From Planococcus antarcticus DSM 14505 (GTDB taxonomy: Bacteria; Bacillota; Bacilli; Bacillales_A; Planococcaceae): a stretch of DNA of 64,000 nucleotides. Shown here in pieces: positions 8,350-17,240 of this stretch; the first letter of the stretch is position 1; every line of letters begins with the position of its first letter. The notes under the pieces are model-generated. The model searched no databases. It saw nothing but the letters and a program-made list of their open reading frames with translations, and was not told the DNA's origin. The translations under genes were made by a program, and so were the position numbers. The stretch is taken from assembly GCF_001687565.2 (NCBI RefSeq), contig NZ_CP016534.2, positions 1,616,501 through 1,680,500 on the forward strand. Direction: 5' to 3'.

Positions 8350-9234
8350 ATGAGGATATTAAAAAACTTAAGTAAGGATAAGTTGGCTTTGCTATCTTTG
8401 CTGATTATTGTCTCTACAATTATTGCAGGTATTTTCGCGCCTTTATTCGCACCGTTTGATCCTAATGAAGTTAATATGAGCCTTCGGTACGCATCTCCTT
8501 CATGGGAGTACCTATTGGGCAATGATCATCTAGGCAGGTGCATTTTATCAAGAATCATTTATGGAATTCGACCAAGTATCTTATGGGTATTGGTAGTTTT
8601 ATTTATTTCTGTCCTAATAGGCGCATTTTTAGGCTTTCTTGCCGGCTATTTTAAAGGAAAAGTCGATGCAGTCATTATGAGAATATGCGATACGATGCTT
8701 TCATTTCCGGGATACGTAATGGCTTTGGCGGTTATTGGTATATTCGGCGTGGGTCTCCAAAATATCCTAATTGCTTTTGCCCTAATTAAATGGGCATGGT
8801 TTGCACGAGTCATCAGAGCGTCTGTTATGCAATACGCTGAATTAGACTATGTGAAGTTTTCCAAAGCATCAGGAATTAGTGATACACAAATAATCTTCAG
8901 ACACATCATCCCAGTGACTTTCGCTGATATTGCCGTCATATCAAGCAGCTCCATTGGGTCGATGATATTACAAATTTCTGGATTTTCATTTTTGGGATTA
9001 GGAATTCAAGCACCTACTCCTGAATGGGGAATGATGTTAAATGAAGCGAGAGAAGTTATGTTCACTAGACCGGAATTAATGCTAGTACCTGGGTTAGCTA
9101 TTGTCATTGTGGTATCAGCATTTAATTTTTTATCCGACTCGCTCCAAGTTGCGTTGGATCCTAAACTAGTTACCTCAAAAAAAAGAAAGAAAGAGAACTT
9201 ATCTCTATTTAAAAAAAGGGAGCTCAGTAAGTGA
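8350..9234 (+). CDS. cntC: Metallophore ABC importer permease 2
   Basis: A 294-residue DppC/NikC-type permease, partner of the preceding gene. It has an N-terminal span (LALLSLLIIVSTIIAGIFAPLFAPFDP), the family motif LLGNDHLGRCILSRIIYG near residue 56-73 and an EAA loop around KASGISDTQIIFRHIIPV. It starts directly at the end of cntB and overlaps the start of cntD. The basic tail (KKRKKENLSLFKKRELSK) is longer than usual but unremarkable. Confidence 0.87.
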   Translation: MRILKNLSKDKLALLSLLIIVSTIIAGIFAPLFAPFDPNEVNMSLRYASPSWEYLLGNDHLGRCILSRIIYGIRPSILWVLVVLFISVLIGAFLGFLAGYFKGKVDAVIMRICDTMLSFPGYVMALAVIGIFGVGLQNILIAFALIKWAWFARVIRASVMQYAELDYVKFSKASGISDTQIIFRHIIPVTFADIAVISSSSIGSMILQISGFSFLGLGIQAPTPEWGMMLNEAREVMFTRPELMLVPGLAIVIVVSAFNFLSDSLQVALDPKLVTSKKRKKENLSLFKKRELSK

Positions 9235-10043
9235 TGAATATACTGGAAGTGAAAAATTTAAAGGTGTGGGATGTTCATTCCGAGAAAAATATTATTAAAA
9301 ACAGTTCATTTCATGTGGAATCTGGAAGCTGTCTTGCGATTGTGGGAGAAAGCGGAAGTGGTAAGTCTGTTACTTGCAGAGCAATTATGAGGCTTAATAG
9401 CTCTTCACTTCACCAATCCGGAGATATTCTTTTTAAAGGAGAAAACCTCAACCAACTTTCTGAAAAGGAATTGAGGAAGAAAAGAGGGAAAAATCTTTGC
9501 ATGATCCTGCAAAATGGGATGAGTGCGTTCGATCCTTCCTGTGTAGTCGGTGTGCATTTACGAGAAACACTTGCGGAACATTTCGATTGGAATAGAAATG
9601 AAATGGAAGTAAAAATGAAAAGTGCCATGGAAAGTGTCATGTTAAAAAATCCAACAGAGATCATGAATAAATATCCCCATCAACTATCGGGGGGGATGTT
9701 GCAACGAATTATGATTGCGCTAGCCGTTGTCTTAGAACCGGACATTATAATAGCTGATGAACCAACAACGGCACTTGATACCATCTCGCAATTTGAAGTG
9801 ATTGAACAATTTATCAGCTTACGAAATAGGATGAGTTGTTCCATCATTTTTATTTCTCATGATTTGGGAGTCGTAAGAAAAATTGCGGACGAAGTTTTAG
9901 TGATGAAGGATGGAGACATTGTTGAAAAAGGAACTACGGATGAAGTTTTTTCGGATGCAAAACACGATTACACAAAGTATTTAGTCTCTACTAGACTGGC
10001 TTTAAGCAATAATTTCAAACGAATTATGGGGGAGGAATCCTAA
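9234..10043 (+). CDS. cntD: Metallophore ABC importer ATPase 1
   Basis: An oligopeptide/nickel-type ABC ATPase. Walker A is GESGSGKS (about residues 37-44), the signature is LSGGMLQR, Walker B is DIIIADEPTTALD and the switch histidine is in ISHDLGVV. ATG 9234 overlaps the stop of cntC (TGATG); GTG 9231 is an alternative. A ribosome binding site (aaagggag) lies in the end of cntC. It pairs with the next ATPase. In S. aureus CntD and CntF form the nucleotide-binding heterodimer of this importer. Confidence 0.86.
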   Translation: MNILEVKNLKVWDVHSEKNIIKNSSFHVESGSCLAIVGESGSGKSVTCRAIMRLNSSSLHQSGDILFKGENLNQLSEKELRKKRGKNLCMILQNGMSAFDPSCVVGVHLRETLAEHFDWNRNEMEVKMKSAMESVMLKNPTEIMNKYPHQLSGGMLQRIMIALAVVLEPDIIIADEPTTALDTISQFEVIEQFISLRNRMSCSIIFISHDLGVVRKIADEVLVMKDGDIVEKGTTDEVFSDAKHDYTKYLVSTRLALSNNFKRIMGEES

Positions 10044-10790
10044 TTGCTGAAAGTGGAAAGCGTAGAAAAATCTTATAAAAAAGGTGCACTGTTGTCCAGA
10101 GAAAAGCAAAGCGTTTTAAAAAATATTAGTTTTGAATGCAAAAGTGGAGAATGTCTTGGCATCATTGGTGAAAGTGGGAGTGGGAAATCAACATTAGGGC
10201 GATTGGTACTGGGAATTGAAAAGCCAGATCGTGGAACAGTTTCATTTAACGGAATGAATGTTAAGGACAGGAAAGTTCGGTTAAGTAACATAAGCGCTGT
10301 TTTTCAAGACTACAAATCCTCTATTAATCCTTTTTTTACTGTGGAAGATGCAATCCTTGAGCCCTTAAAGACTCAGAACAAGAATATAAAAGAGAATAAA
10401 GAAAAGGTTCTCAGCTTACTGAATCAAGTTGGATTACCTTCGACATATCGGAACAAATACCCTCATGAACTATCAGGTGGAGAGGTTCAACGAGTGTGTA
10501 TTGCAAGAGCGATATCTACACAACCAAAGTGCATTTTATTGGATGAGGCGATCAGTTCGTTAGATGTCTCTGTGCAAACAAAAATTCTTGAATTACTCAA
10601 AGATTTAAAGAGAATCTACAATATGAGTTATGTGTTCATTACGCACGATTTACAGGCTGCAGCCTATATCTGTGACAGAATCATCATTTTTAAGGATGGA
10701 CAGATTGAAGAAATGGTGGACATTGAACACTTGAAGGACGTTAAGTCAGCCTATGCAAAAGAACTATTAAAGTCGCTGATAACCTTTTAG
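10044..10790 (+). CDS. cntF: Metallophore ABC importer ATPase 2
   Basis: A 248-residue ATPase of the DppF/NikE type. Walker A is GESGSGKST, the signature is LSGGEVQR, Walker B is KCILLDEAISSLD and the switch region is ITHDLQAA. It starts at a TTG immediately after the cntD stop, with the strong ribosome binding site gggggaggaatcc inside cntD. The alanine after the Walker B glutamate (DEAISSLD in place of DEPTSALD) is common in this subfamily. It is the second half of the importer motor. Confidence 0.86.
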   Translation: MLKVESVEKSYKKGALLSREKQSVLKNISFECKSGECLGIIGESGSGKSTLGRLVLGIEKPDRGTVSFNGMNVKDRKVRLSNISAVFQDYKSSINPFFTVEDAILEPLKTQNKNIKENKEKVLSLLNQVGLPSTYRNKYPHELSGGEVQRVCIARAISTQPKCILLDEAISSLDVSVQTKILELLKDLKRIYNMSYVFITHDLQAAAYICDRIIIFKDGQIEEMVDIEHLKDVKSAYAKELLKSLITF

Positions 10791-10840
10791 TCAAGACATC
10801 TGTATGAATTTAATACTGTTAAACAGTGGAGGGAAATATT

Positions 10841-12019
10841 TTGAGTGGAGCTTTGTCTTGGTCATTTATACGATTATATCTGTTGGTGCTTCTGTATTTT
10901 AGTGCCAACTCTATATTGAATGTAATCATCCCTCTGCAAGGGGAGGCTTTAGGGGCCACCAATACAACGATAGGGTTGATTATGGGAGCCTATTTGTTTA
11001 CGACCATGTTTTTTAGACCATGGGCAGGCCAGATTATACAAAAATACGGGCCAATAAAAGTGCTGCGAGTAATACTTATTGTAAACGGGTTTGCTCTCAT
11101 TTTATATACAGTGACGGGACTGGGTGGCTTTGTAGTGGCTCGCATTTTACAAGGGGTCTCAACAGCGTTCTTTTCAATGGCATTGCAGATCGGGATTATC
11201 GATGCCCTGCCAGAAAAAGATCGTTCTCAAGGAATCTCACTTTATTCTTTGTTTTCATACATACCAGGAATCGTGGGACCTTTATTGGCGTTGGGTATTT
11301 GGCGAGGTGATATGGAATACTTCGGTGTTGTGATGATAGCAATTGCCATTTTCACAGGAGTATTTGGTTATAATGCTAAAATGGAAAAAGCTAAAGCCCA
11401 GCCTGATACGAAAAATCCTGCGCAAACTGGAAATATGTTGGCCTCATTTAGTCAGTTAATGAAAAACCCGCATTTATTTAAATGCGGTGTTCTTATGTTG
11501 AGTGGTTCAATTATATTTGGCGCAATTACCATCTTTATCCCTCTATATGCTGAAGAGGTACGAAGTGGAAATGCCGGGATTTTTCTTATGTTAATGGCAA
11601 TAGCCGTTGTGATTTCTCGTTTTTCCTTTAGAAAACTAATTCCTTCTGATGGAAAGTGGCATTCATTTTTTATGATGGGGACAATGCTCCTTTTAGCAGT
11701 GGGGGCACAATCTGTAAGTTTTGCAATCAGCGGTGGGGTTATCTTTTTTTATCTAGGTGCTATTTTAATAGGCATAGCGCAAGCACTTCTTTACCCCACA
11801 TTAACGACGTATCTAAGCTTTGTCTTACCTCAAGGGGATCGTAATGTGTTACTTGGTTTATTTATTGCCATGGCAGACTTGGGTGTGTCCTTAGGGGGTG
11901 TGCTTCTGGGGCCGATTGCTGATAGCTATTCATTTTCAACTGCGTATATGTTTTGTGCTGTGTTAGGCTTGGCAATGTTAATCTTTTCTTATGATCGTAG
12001 AAAGATATTTATTGGGTGA
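10841..12019 (+). CDS. cntE: Metallophore exporter, major facilitator family
   Basis: A 392-residue polytopic protein with about 12 membrane spans and the MFS loop motif in region 2-3 (GAYLFTTMFFRPWAGQIIQKYG). In staphylococci CntE exports freshly made staphylopine. Its position as last gene after the importer is the same here. TTG 10841 is chosen as start because ggaggg lies 7 bp upstream; the open frame reaches GTG 10826. With it the cluster has synthesis, export, capture and import. No terminator is visible directly after the gene. Dif-like site 2 follows 107 bp downstream. Confidence 0.85.
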   Translation: MSGALSWSFIRLYLLVLLYFSANSILNVIIPLQGEALGATNTTIGLIMGAYLFTTMFFRPWAGQIIQKYGPIKVLRVILIVNGFALILYTVTGLGGFVVARILQGVSTAFFSMALQIGIIDALPEKDRSQGISLYSLFSYIPGIVGPLLALGIWRGDMEYFGVVMIAIAIFTGVFGYNAKMEKAKAQPDTKNPAQTGNMLASFSQLMKNPHLFKCGVLMLSGSIIFGAITIFIPLYAEEVRSGNAGIFLMLMAIAVVISRFSFRKLIPSDGKWHSFFMMGTMLLLAVGAQSVSFAISGGVIFFYLGAILIGIAQALLYPTLTTYLSFVLPQGDRNVLLGLFIAMADLGVSLGGVLLGPIADSYSFSTAYMFCAVLGLAMLIFSYDRRKIFIG

Positions 12020-12125
12020 TAATGAAGTCGTTCGTTAATTAAATTATTGTATGTAGCAGATTTATTTAACTTACAAATATTTGTAGAATAAAAGAATGAC
12101 CATGTTTTGTTAAGAAAAATTGCCA

Positions 12126-12153
12126 GGTTAACATATGACACCTTATCGGAAGC
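12126..12153. other. dif-like XerC/XerD site 2
   Basis: The arm GGTTAACATAT, centre GACACC and arm TTATCGGAAGC have the same orientation as the other four copies. It marks the right end of the metallophore block and the left end of the catabolic block, 10.8 kb from site 1. Confidence 0.65.
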
Positions 12154-12898
12154 TATTACCATCAGACTTGTTTAGAGACCGGGCAACTGAGCTAGAGGAG
12201 AAGTAGTCAACAAAGACTAAGAACTGAATGTAACTTAAATGCAGTTCAGTTACATTAAAATTCTTCTTTTTTGGTATAATAAAATTTTTGAAAAAAGAAG
12301 GATTTAGGATAGATTCAACAGATGAAAGTAATAAAGTATCTTTACTTATAGGTATTACTGTTTTTATAGGAATCATCGGGTTTAAATTTTTGGGTTTCAC
12401 TACGGTACATGCTATGGTCACATCAAATTTTCTTGAAACATTCTTTTTTTAGGAAAATCGAAAATCAAATTTCTGAGTATTTTTATTAGTATATATTTTC
12501 CGTCTTCTTTTGTCCTTTTCTTTTTCAACTTTTGTAGAGTGAAAGTTGAATTTATGTGAAATAACCATCTAGCCTACCTAGATCACAAAACTAGATGGCT
12601 ATTCCTGTCGATTGGCTAAACAATTTTGAACAATAACTTGTTAAAAAACTATTGATTTTAAATATTCAATATGTTAAGTTTACTGATAATCAGATTTCAA
12701 TTGAGTGAAATGGGTTGTTGTTTCTCTACTTTTTACGAATTTAAAGAGTCATGACTTAATCTATTATAATCTTTTAGAAGTTCGCTGATTATTTGCTATA
12801 TCGATGGAACTTTATTTTCAATGGACTGTAAGCAATTCTTGCGGCTTCATGCGAGAATCGTTGTTAGGTGCTATTAAATTTTAAGAAACCTTTTATTT
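12154..12898. other. Intergenic DNA between modules
   Basis: An AT-rich stretch. It contains a possible 54-codon ORF (12288-12452, listed separately) and an imperfect hairpin CCATCTAG / CTAGATGG at about 12562-12603. No other gene is supported. Confidence 0.4.
12288..12452 (+). CDS. Possible small membrane protein
   Basis: A 54-codon frame beginning TTG, with a charged N-terminus and one hydrophobic span (SLLIGITVFIGIIGFKFLGF). A TATAAT sequence lies about 12 bp before the start. There is no ribosome binding site, so it would have to be nearly leaderless. It could equally be the remnant of a larger gene. Confidence 0.25.
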   Translation: MKKEGFRIDSTDESNKVSLLIGITVFIGIIGFKFLGFTTVHAMVTSNFLETFFF

Positions 12899-12912
12899 TG
12901 AATGCGCATTCA
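12899..12912. promoter_or_regulatory. Operator copy 1 of the first LacI regulator
   Basis: TGAATGC|GCATTCA is a perfect 14-bp palindrome with the central CG typical of LacI/GalR operators. It lies 214 bp upstream of the regulator gene. The same core occurs at 14544-14563 before the catabolic genes, which supports autoregulation and control of the operon. Confidence 0.65.
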
Positions 12913-13077
12913 TATGAAGTAGAGGATATCCTAACAATCAGATAAGTATAGTTTCTTGTTACATATAAATGAAGCCATTAATTTAGCTTAAAAAACAAGT
13001 TTCAACTGCTTAGCGGGTGTAAAAGCTATTCAGGTAGCAATGGAAGAATTTACTTCTTAATAATCCATTATAGGTAA

Positions 13078-13091
13078 TGAGAGCGCTTCTA
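13078..13091. promoter_or_regulatory. cre-like site
   Basis: TGAGAGCGCTTCTA resembles the catabolite responsive element bound by CcpA (TGWNANCGNTNWCA), with one clear mismatch near the end. It sits 35 bp before the LacI-type regulator. This suggests carbon catabolite repression, or a second operator for a LacI-family protein. Confidence 0.4.
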
Positions 13092-13125
13092 AAAAGGAGA
13101 AGAAAGTGAGTGAAAAGAAAAAATC

Positions 13126-14148
13126 ATGAAAAAATCGATTAATGCATATGATGTTGCAAAAAAAGCGGGTGTTTCTCAATCAACTGTTTCTCGAGTGCTG
13201 AATGATTATCAATTTATAAAAAAAGAAACGAAAGAGAAAGTCCTGAAGGCGATCGAAGAATTGGAATTCACGAGGGATGAAATCGCAAGAAGTTTAGCGA
13301 ATCGGGAAACGAGAACAATAGGGCTGATTGTCGGAGATATTACAAATGCCTTTTTTTCAGAATCTGCAAAAGTGATTACTCGGATTGCACAAGAGAATGA
13401 TTATAACGTCATTTTATGTAATACAAATCATGATGAAGAAAGTTTAGTGCAATATATTGATAGTCTGAAAGGACAGCGTGTTGACGGGATAATTATTGCC
13501 GGAGCGGATAAAGACAATAAGAAAATCAGAGAACTCTTCGATCAACACTTCCCAGTCATTTTATACAACAGCATTATTGAACACGATAAAGCGAATTATG
13601 TTGCGGTGAATAATTACCAAGGTGCACGGCTTGCGGTTGAACACCTGTATGAGTTGGGGCATCGTGATATCGGCTATATTGCTGGGCCGGAAAAATATGT
13701 AACGACTCATTTACGCAATATCGGATTCGAGTCAGCACTTACACATTATAATTTGAAGTTGAACCCTAATTTTGTCTATACAGATGAATTTCTATATGAA
13801 AAGGTCTATGCATTTACGAAAAAGTTACTCCGTCAGCCAGAACGTCCTAGTTGTTTATTCGTCGCATCTGATCAAATGGCGTTGGCCGTACTAGATGCGG
13901 CTTCAAGTGAAAATATTGAGATTCCGAGTCAATTATCAGTAATCGGTTTTGATAATATAAGTCTTGCTGGAAATAGTTATATAGGATTATCAACCGTTGC
14001 GCAGCCGATGAAGAAGATGGCAAGATTGGCATTGGAAAACCTGATTGTCATTATGGAAAGAAAAAGTAATAAGGAAGTCAGTACCTTACCAGTTCAAATT
14101 GTGCTGGATGCTGAAGTGTTTTCGAGAAAAACGACAGGCGTTCGATGA
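13126..14148 (+). CDS. LacI-family transcriptional regulator
   Basis: A 340-residue repressor of full family length. The N-terminal helix-turn-helix is AYDVAKKAGVSQSTVSRVLN (residues 5-24), followed by the hinge region (ARSLANRETRTIGLIVGD) and a periplasmic-binding-protein-like sensor domain with ASDQMALAVLDAA and SVIGFDNISLA. It probably senses the substrate or an intermediate of the genes that follow. A 14-bp palindrome upstream of it recurs before gene 14584. A short frame beginning GTG at about 13106 ends at ATGA overlapping this start, so translation may be coupled. Confidence 0.85.
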   Translation: MKKSINAYDVAKKAGVSQSTVSRVLNDYQFIKKETKEKVLKAIEELEFTRDEIARSLANRETRTIGLIVGDITNAFFSESAKVITRIAQENDYNVILCNTNHDEESLVQYIDSLKGQRVDGIIIAGADKDNKKIRELFDQHFPVILYNSIIEHDKANYVAVNNYQGARLAVEHLYELGHRDIGYIAGPEKYVTTHLRNIGFESALTHYNLKLNPNFVYTDEFLYEKVYAFTKKLLRQPERPSCLFVASDQMALAVLDAASSENIEIPSQLSVIGFDNISLAGNSYIGLSTVAQPMKKMARLALENLIVIMERKSNKEVSTLPVQIVLDAEVFSRKTTGVR

Positions 14149-14183
14149 AGGTGTTGAAAATAGACTAAGAAAGGGAGAGTGAA

Positions 14184-14512
14184 GTGATTCACTTTCCTGA
14201 TCTGGAAGGTAAAAAGATCTTTGTTAAAAGCGATAACGAAGGAATTGGAAGAGAAATTACGATTGTGATTGCCGAATTAGACGCACATACAGTGATAACA
14301 GGCAGAAATAAGGATACGCTGAAATCGGCTGTTGAAGAACTCTTAAACTAGAATGCGAATTGTTCTTACATTTGTGCAACTTGATATATGTCGATAAAAT
14401 TTAAAAATTGACCGATGAAGCAGTCAAATAAATGGGCGGATTGAATGTATTAGTGACTAACGCAGGAGTGAATATTTTAAAAGATACTTTGGAAGTGATA
14501 AAAAACCATTAA
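14184..14512 (+). pseudogene. Decayed short-chain dehydrogenase
   Basis: A 55-codon frame from GTG 14184 (MIHFPDLEGKKIFV..) reads like the start of an SDR enzyme, with the nucleotide-binding motif degraded (SDNEGIGREI in place of TG-x3-GIG). It stops at 14351. Further on, in another frame, GGLNVLVTNAGVNILKDTLE carries the SDR motif NAG. The catalytic Tyr/Lys part is missing altogether. It is the remnant of an SDR gene. An intact SDR at 22050 may do the job now. Confidence 0.7.
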
Positions 14513-14543
14513 AGTGGAGGGTGGATGGACTGCCATTTAATAG

Positions 14544-14563
14544 TTTTGAATGCGCATTCAAAA
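14544..14563. promoter_or_regulatory. Operator copy 2 of the first LacI regulator
   Basis: A perfect 20-bp palindrome whose half is TTTTGAATGC, sharing the TGAATGC|GCATTCA core with the site at 12899. It ends 20 bp before the start of gene 14584, so a bound repressor would block transcription into the catabolic operon. Confidence 0.7.
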
Positions 14564-14583
14564 GAGGAAAGAGGATGAAATGA

Positions 14584-15768
14584 ATGAGCGAAAACAAGTT
14601 TGAGACTGTAAAAGAAGTAGAACATGTGAGAAACAAGAAACCTAGCAACGTATTTTATGGGGATTCCGAAGAAGTCCAGCCAGTAGGTTTCATGGACTAC
14701 AATGAGTTTTCGAAAAGTACAAAAAGGATCCAAAGCATGGAAGGATTTAGTAAGGAATATCGAGATATTGTTGACTACATTATGTCGATTACCCATAAAA
14801 TTTGGGAGGAAAAAGGGATTGGTGTCATTTATGAAACTTACCATAACGATGTGGTGATGCATACAGGCGTGAATTCAATTCAAGGTGTGAGTGAAGTAGT
14901 ATCAGGAACACTACAAACACTACATGCCTTTCCAGATCGTAAACTATACGGAGAAAATGTAATTTGGTCAGGAAACGATAAGGAAGGGTTTTTATCATCA
15001 CATCGGATTGTTTCGAATACGACCAATTTGGGGGATTCGTCCTTTGGACCAGCAACGGGAAAGAGAGTCATGTTTCGAACGATTGTCGACTGCTTCGTCC
15101 ATTCCAATCGAATAGTTGAGGAATGGCTGGTTCGCGACAATCTCTACATTGTGAAACAGCTCGGATATGATCCGGTTGAAGTCGCGAAACTCCTCGCAAA
15201 ACAATCTGTACATAAAGGTCCAGCATCGCAACGTCATTTCGGAATAAGTGAGGTTCGAAAGGGGCAATTTATGCCTGCGGAATTCATACGAAAATCCACC
15301 GCGTTTGAAATTGGTGATTTCACTTTGGAATTGTATAACAAGATTTGGGAACGTAGACTATTTAATTACGTGAATGACTTTTATGCGGAGAATGCAAATG
15401 TTCACTTCATCTGTGGGACAGATTTAACCGGTTCGCAACAAATTCAAGGCATGCTGATTAGTTTGTTTGCGTCATTTCCAAATGCTGCCTTCTTTGTCGA
15501 TCGCGTGACGTGTAACGAGAGGAATCAGGAAGGTTCATGGGACGTTGCGGTTAGATGGAGATTGCAAGGACTGCATGAAGGTATTGGGTATTTCGGTACA
15601 CCTAGCGGGCAATCGGTAGAAATATTAGGTATCTCGCATTTGCAGATAAATGATGAAAAAGTAACAGAAGAGTGGCTTACATTTGATGGCCTAGATGTAC
15701 TAAAACAGATTTATATGCAAATAGAGAATGACTCCAATGAAAAAGTGGAAGGAGAATCCCTCGCTTAA
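14584..15768 (+). CDS. Double SnoaL-like (NTF2-fold) protein
   Basis: A 394-residue protein. Two regions look like NTF2/SnoaL-type cone domains. About residues 60-200 contain IWEEKGIGVIYETYHNDVVMH and HRIVSNTT. About 245-385 contain YNKIWERRLFNYVNDFYAENANVHF and VRWRLQGLHEGIGYFGTPSG. Family members include polyketide cyclases and small isomerases or hydrolases; substrate cannot be inferred. It is the first structural gene behind a LacI operator. A second, shorter relative is encoded at 19698 in the same cluster, so this fold is central to the pathway. The exact reaction is unknown. Confidence 0.65.
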   Translation: MSENKFETVKEVEHVRNKKPSNVFYGDSEEVQPVGFMDYNEFSKSTKRIQSMEGFSKEYRDIVDYIMSITHKIWEEKGIGVIYETYHNDVVMHTGVNSIQGVSEVVSGTLQTLHAFPDRKLYGENVIWSGNDKEGFLSSHRIVSNTTNLGDSSFGPATGKRVMFRTIVDCFVHSNRIVEEWLVRDNLYIVKQLGYDPVEVAKLLAKQSVHKGPASQRHFGISEVRKGQFMPAEFIRKSTAFEIGDFTLELYNKIWERRLFNYVNDFYAENANVHFICGTDLTGSQQIQGMLISLFASFPNAAFFVDRVTCNERNQEGSWDVAVRWRLQGLHEGIGYFGTPSGQSVEILGISHLQINDEKVTEEWLTFDGLDVLKQIYMQIENDSNEKVEGESLA

Positions 15769-15880
15769 GTGTATAGCAGTTAAATAAATCACGAATTGAA
15801 AGGGTGATGCTTCAAAACTAACTCTTGTAGGCTGAAAGGTAAATGTATAAATTTAAATTAATTATAAAGGGGATATGAAA

Positions 15881-16501
15881 ATGGCAGATCAACCAAAAGT
15901 GAAAAAAGTAGTTACAAATGACGACATGGAAAAAAATTGGATTGTACGCTTTGATGAATTAAGGAAAAATTCTATTCCATTAATGTTTATTGACAGCATC
16001 ATCCCTGGACATCAGCGGTTAAATTATTCACTTATTGGGGATACAGCAAGTGAAAACGATGCGTATACTCCGGCAATCACAGAAAAGCATGGGTTCCAAA
16101 TTGGAATGGTTAAAGCACCTAAAGGAAATGGACCAGCGTATCATACACATGATTACATTGAGACGTTTCTTCCATTGACAGGAAAATGGCGTTTTTACTG
16201 GGGCAATAGTGAAGACGAGGTTGAAGGGGAAACCATAATAGAAGAATGGGATATGATTTCTCTGCCGCCAGGACTGTGGAGAGGGTTTGAAAATATTAGT
16301 GAAGAAGACGCGTGGATATTCGCGATTCTCGAAGAGCATGAAGCATATGAAGGGAAAGATCCTTACTGGGCACCCGAAGTGACTAAAAAGGCTAAAGAGC
16401 ACGGATTCTATGCAGACGAAACCGGTAAAATGATTAAGCCTGCCAACTTTAGCGAACTCGAGAAGAAAATGGCTAAAAAGTTAAAAGCAGGCGAACGATA
16501 A
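15881..16501 (+). CDS. Cupin-domain protein
   Basis: A protein of about 206 residues with a single cupin barrel. The metal motif is visible as AYHTHDYIETFLPLTGKWRF (H-x-H-x3-E plus the following G) and a second motif LPPGLWRGFEN. ATG 15881 is preferred to ATG 15875 because the aaagggg site is only 2 bp from the latter. Cupins in catabolic clusters are often isomerases, dioxygenases or decarboxylases; which applies here is open. It lies between the SnoaL-like gene and an alpha/beta hydrolase, 3 bp before the latter. Confidence 0.7.
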   Translation: MADQPKVKKVVTNDDMEKNWIVRFDELRKNSIPLMFIDSIIPGHQRLNYSLIGDTASENDAYTPAITEKHGFQIGMVKAPKGNGPAYHTHDYIETFLPLTGKWRFYWGNSEDEVEGETIIEEWDMISLPPGLWRGFENISEEDAWIFAILEEHEAYEGKDPYWAPEVTKKAKEHGFYADETGKMIKPANFSELEKKMAKKLKAGER

Positions 16502-16504
16502 GAA

Positions 16505-17209
16505 ATGAGTAAAGAAAATCTAGTGTTATTACCCGGAACGTTATGCGATGCCAGGCAGTGGGAACACCAGACAAACCACTTGTCTGCCGTTGCAGACATT
16601 ACAATCGGGGACGTGACAAGCGACGATACGTTGAAAGAGATGGCGAACACTGTGTTGGCAAAAGCACCGGCAAAATTTTCGCTAGCGGGATTATCACTCG
16701 GTGGAATGGTGGCATTAGAGATTGTCAAACTAGCCCCTGAACGGGTGAATAGGCTGGCGTTACTGAATACCAATCCAACGGGTCCGAAGCCTGAACAGAG
16801 AACGGCTTGGAACGGTTTCATCAATTTAGTGAATGAAGGTCGCTTCAGTGAAATCACGAAAGATCATCTGTTGCCTTATTTAGTTCATCCAGATCATTTA
16901 ACGAATATAGAATTAACTTCTGCGATTATTGAGATGGCAGAAGCGGTTGGCCCCGATGCTTACTTACGTCAATTACATGCAGTTGCTACTCGAATCGATT
17001 ATCGACCTTACTTGCAGTCCATTCCATGTCCCACACTTATTTTAGTGGGGAAAGAAGACACGGTTTGTCCGGTGTCTTTACATAAAGAAATGCATGAACA
17101 TATACCAACTTCTGGATTAGTCATTGTAAGAGAGTGTGGACATTTAAGCAGTATGGAGCAGCCGGAAGCAGTGACGAATGCGTTAAGAGAATGGTTAGGT
17201 GAAGTTTAA
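16505..17209 (+). CDS. Alpha/beta hydrolase
   Basis: A 234-residue hydrolase. The nucleophile elbow is LAGLSLGGMVALE (Ser in G-x-S-x-G), the acid is in LVGKEDTVCPV and the histidine in ECGHLSSMEQPEA. That is a complete catalytic triad in the usual order. The early segment LLPGTLCDARQWEHQ forms the oxyanion-hole side. It probably cleaves an ester, lactone or carbon-carbon bond of a pathway intermediate. The start is 3 bp after the cupin stop, and the gene is translated as part of the same operon. Confidence 0.75.
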   Translation: MSKENLVLLPGTLCDARQWEHQTNHLSAVADITIGDVTSDDTLKEMANTVLAKAPAKFSLAGLSLGGMVALEIVKLAPERVNRLALLNTNPTGPKPEQRTAWNGFINLVNEGRFSEITKDHLLPYLVHPDHLTNIELTSAIIEMAEAVGPDAYLRQLHAVATRIDYRPYLQSIPCPTLILVGKEDTVCPVSLHKEMHEHIPTSGLVIVRECGHLSSMEQPEAVTNALREWLGEV

Positions 17210-17240
17210 GACAAAACGTGCAATGTGGGGAGTAGAAATC

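Noticed and set aside
12143..12421. 92-codon minus-strand ORF between cntE and the LacI gene
   Set aside because: It overlaps dif-like site 2, has no recognisable domain and lies opposite a weak plus-strand ORF with a promoter-like sequence.
14457..14862. Minus-strand ORFs opposite the SnoaL-like gene
   Set aside because: They are shadows of the coding strand, which has the better start, operator and ribosome binding site.
17199..17240. Earlier start for the HpaI-type aldolase
   Set aside because: The start at 17241 has a ribosome binding site and puts catalytic residues at the family numbers; the longer version overlaps the hydrolase gene.
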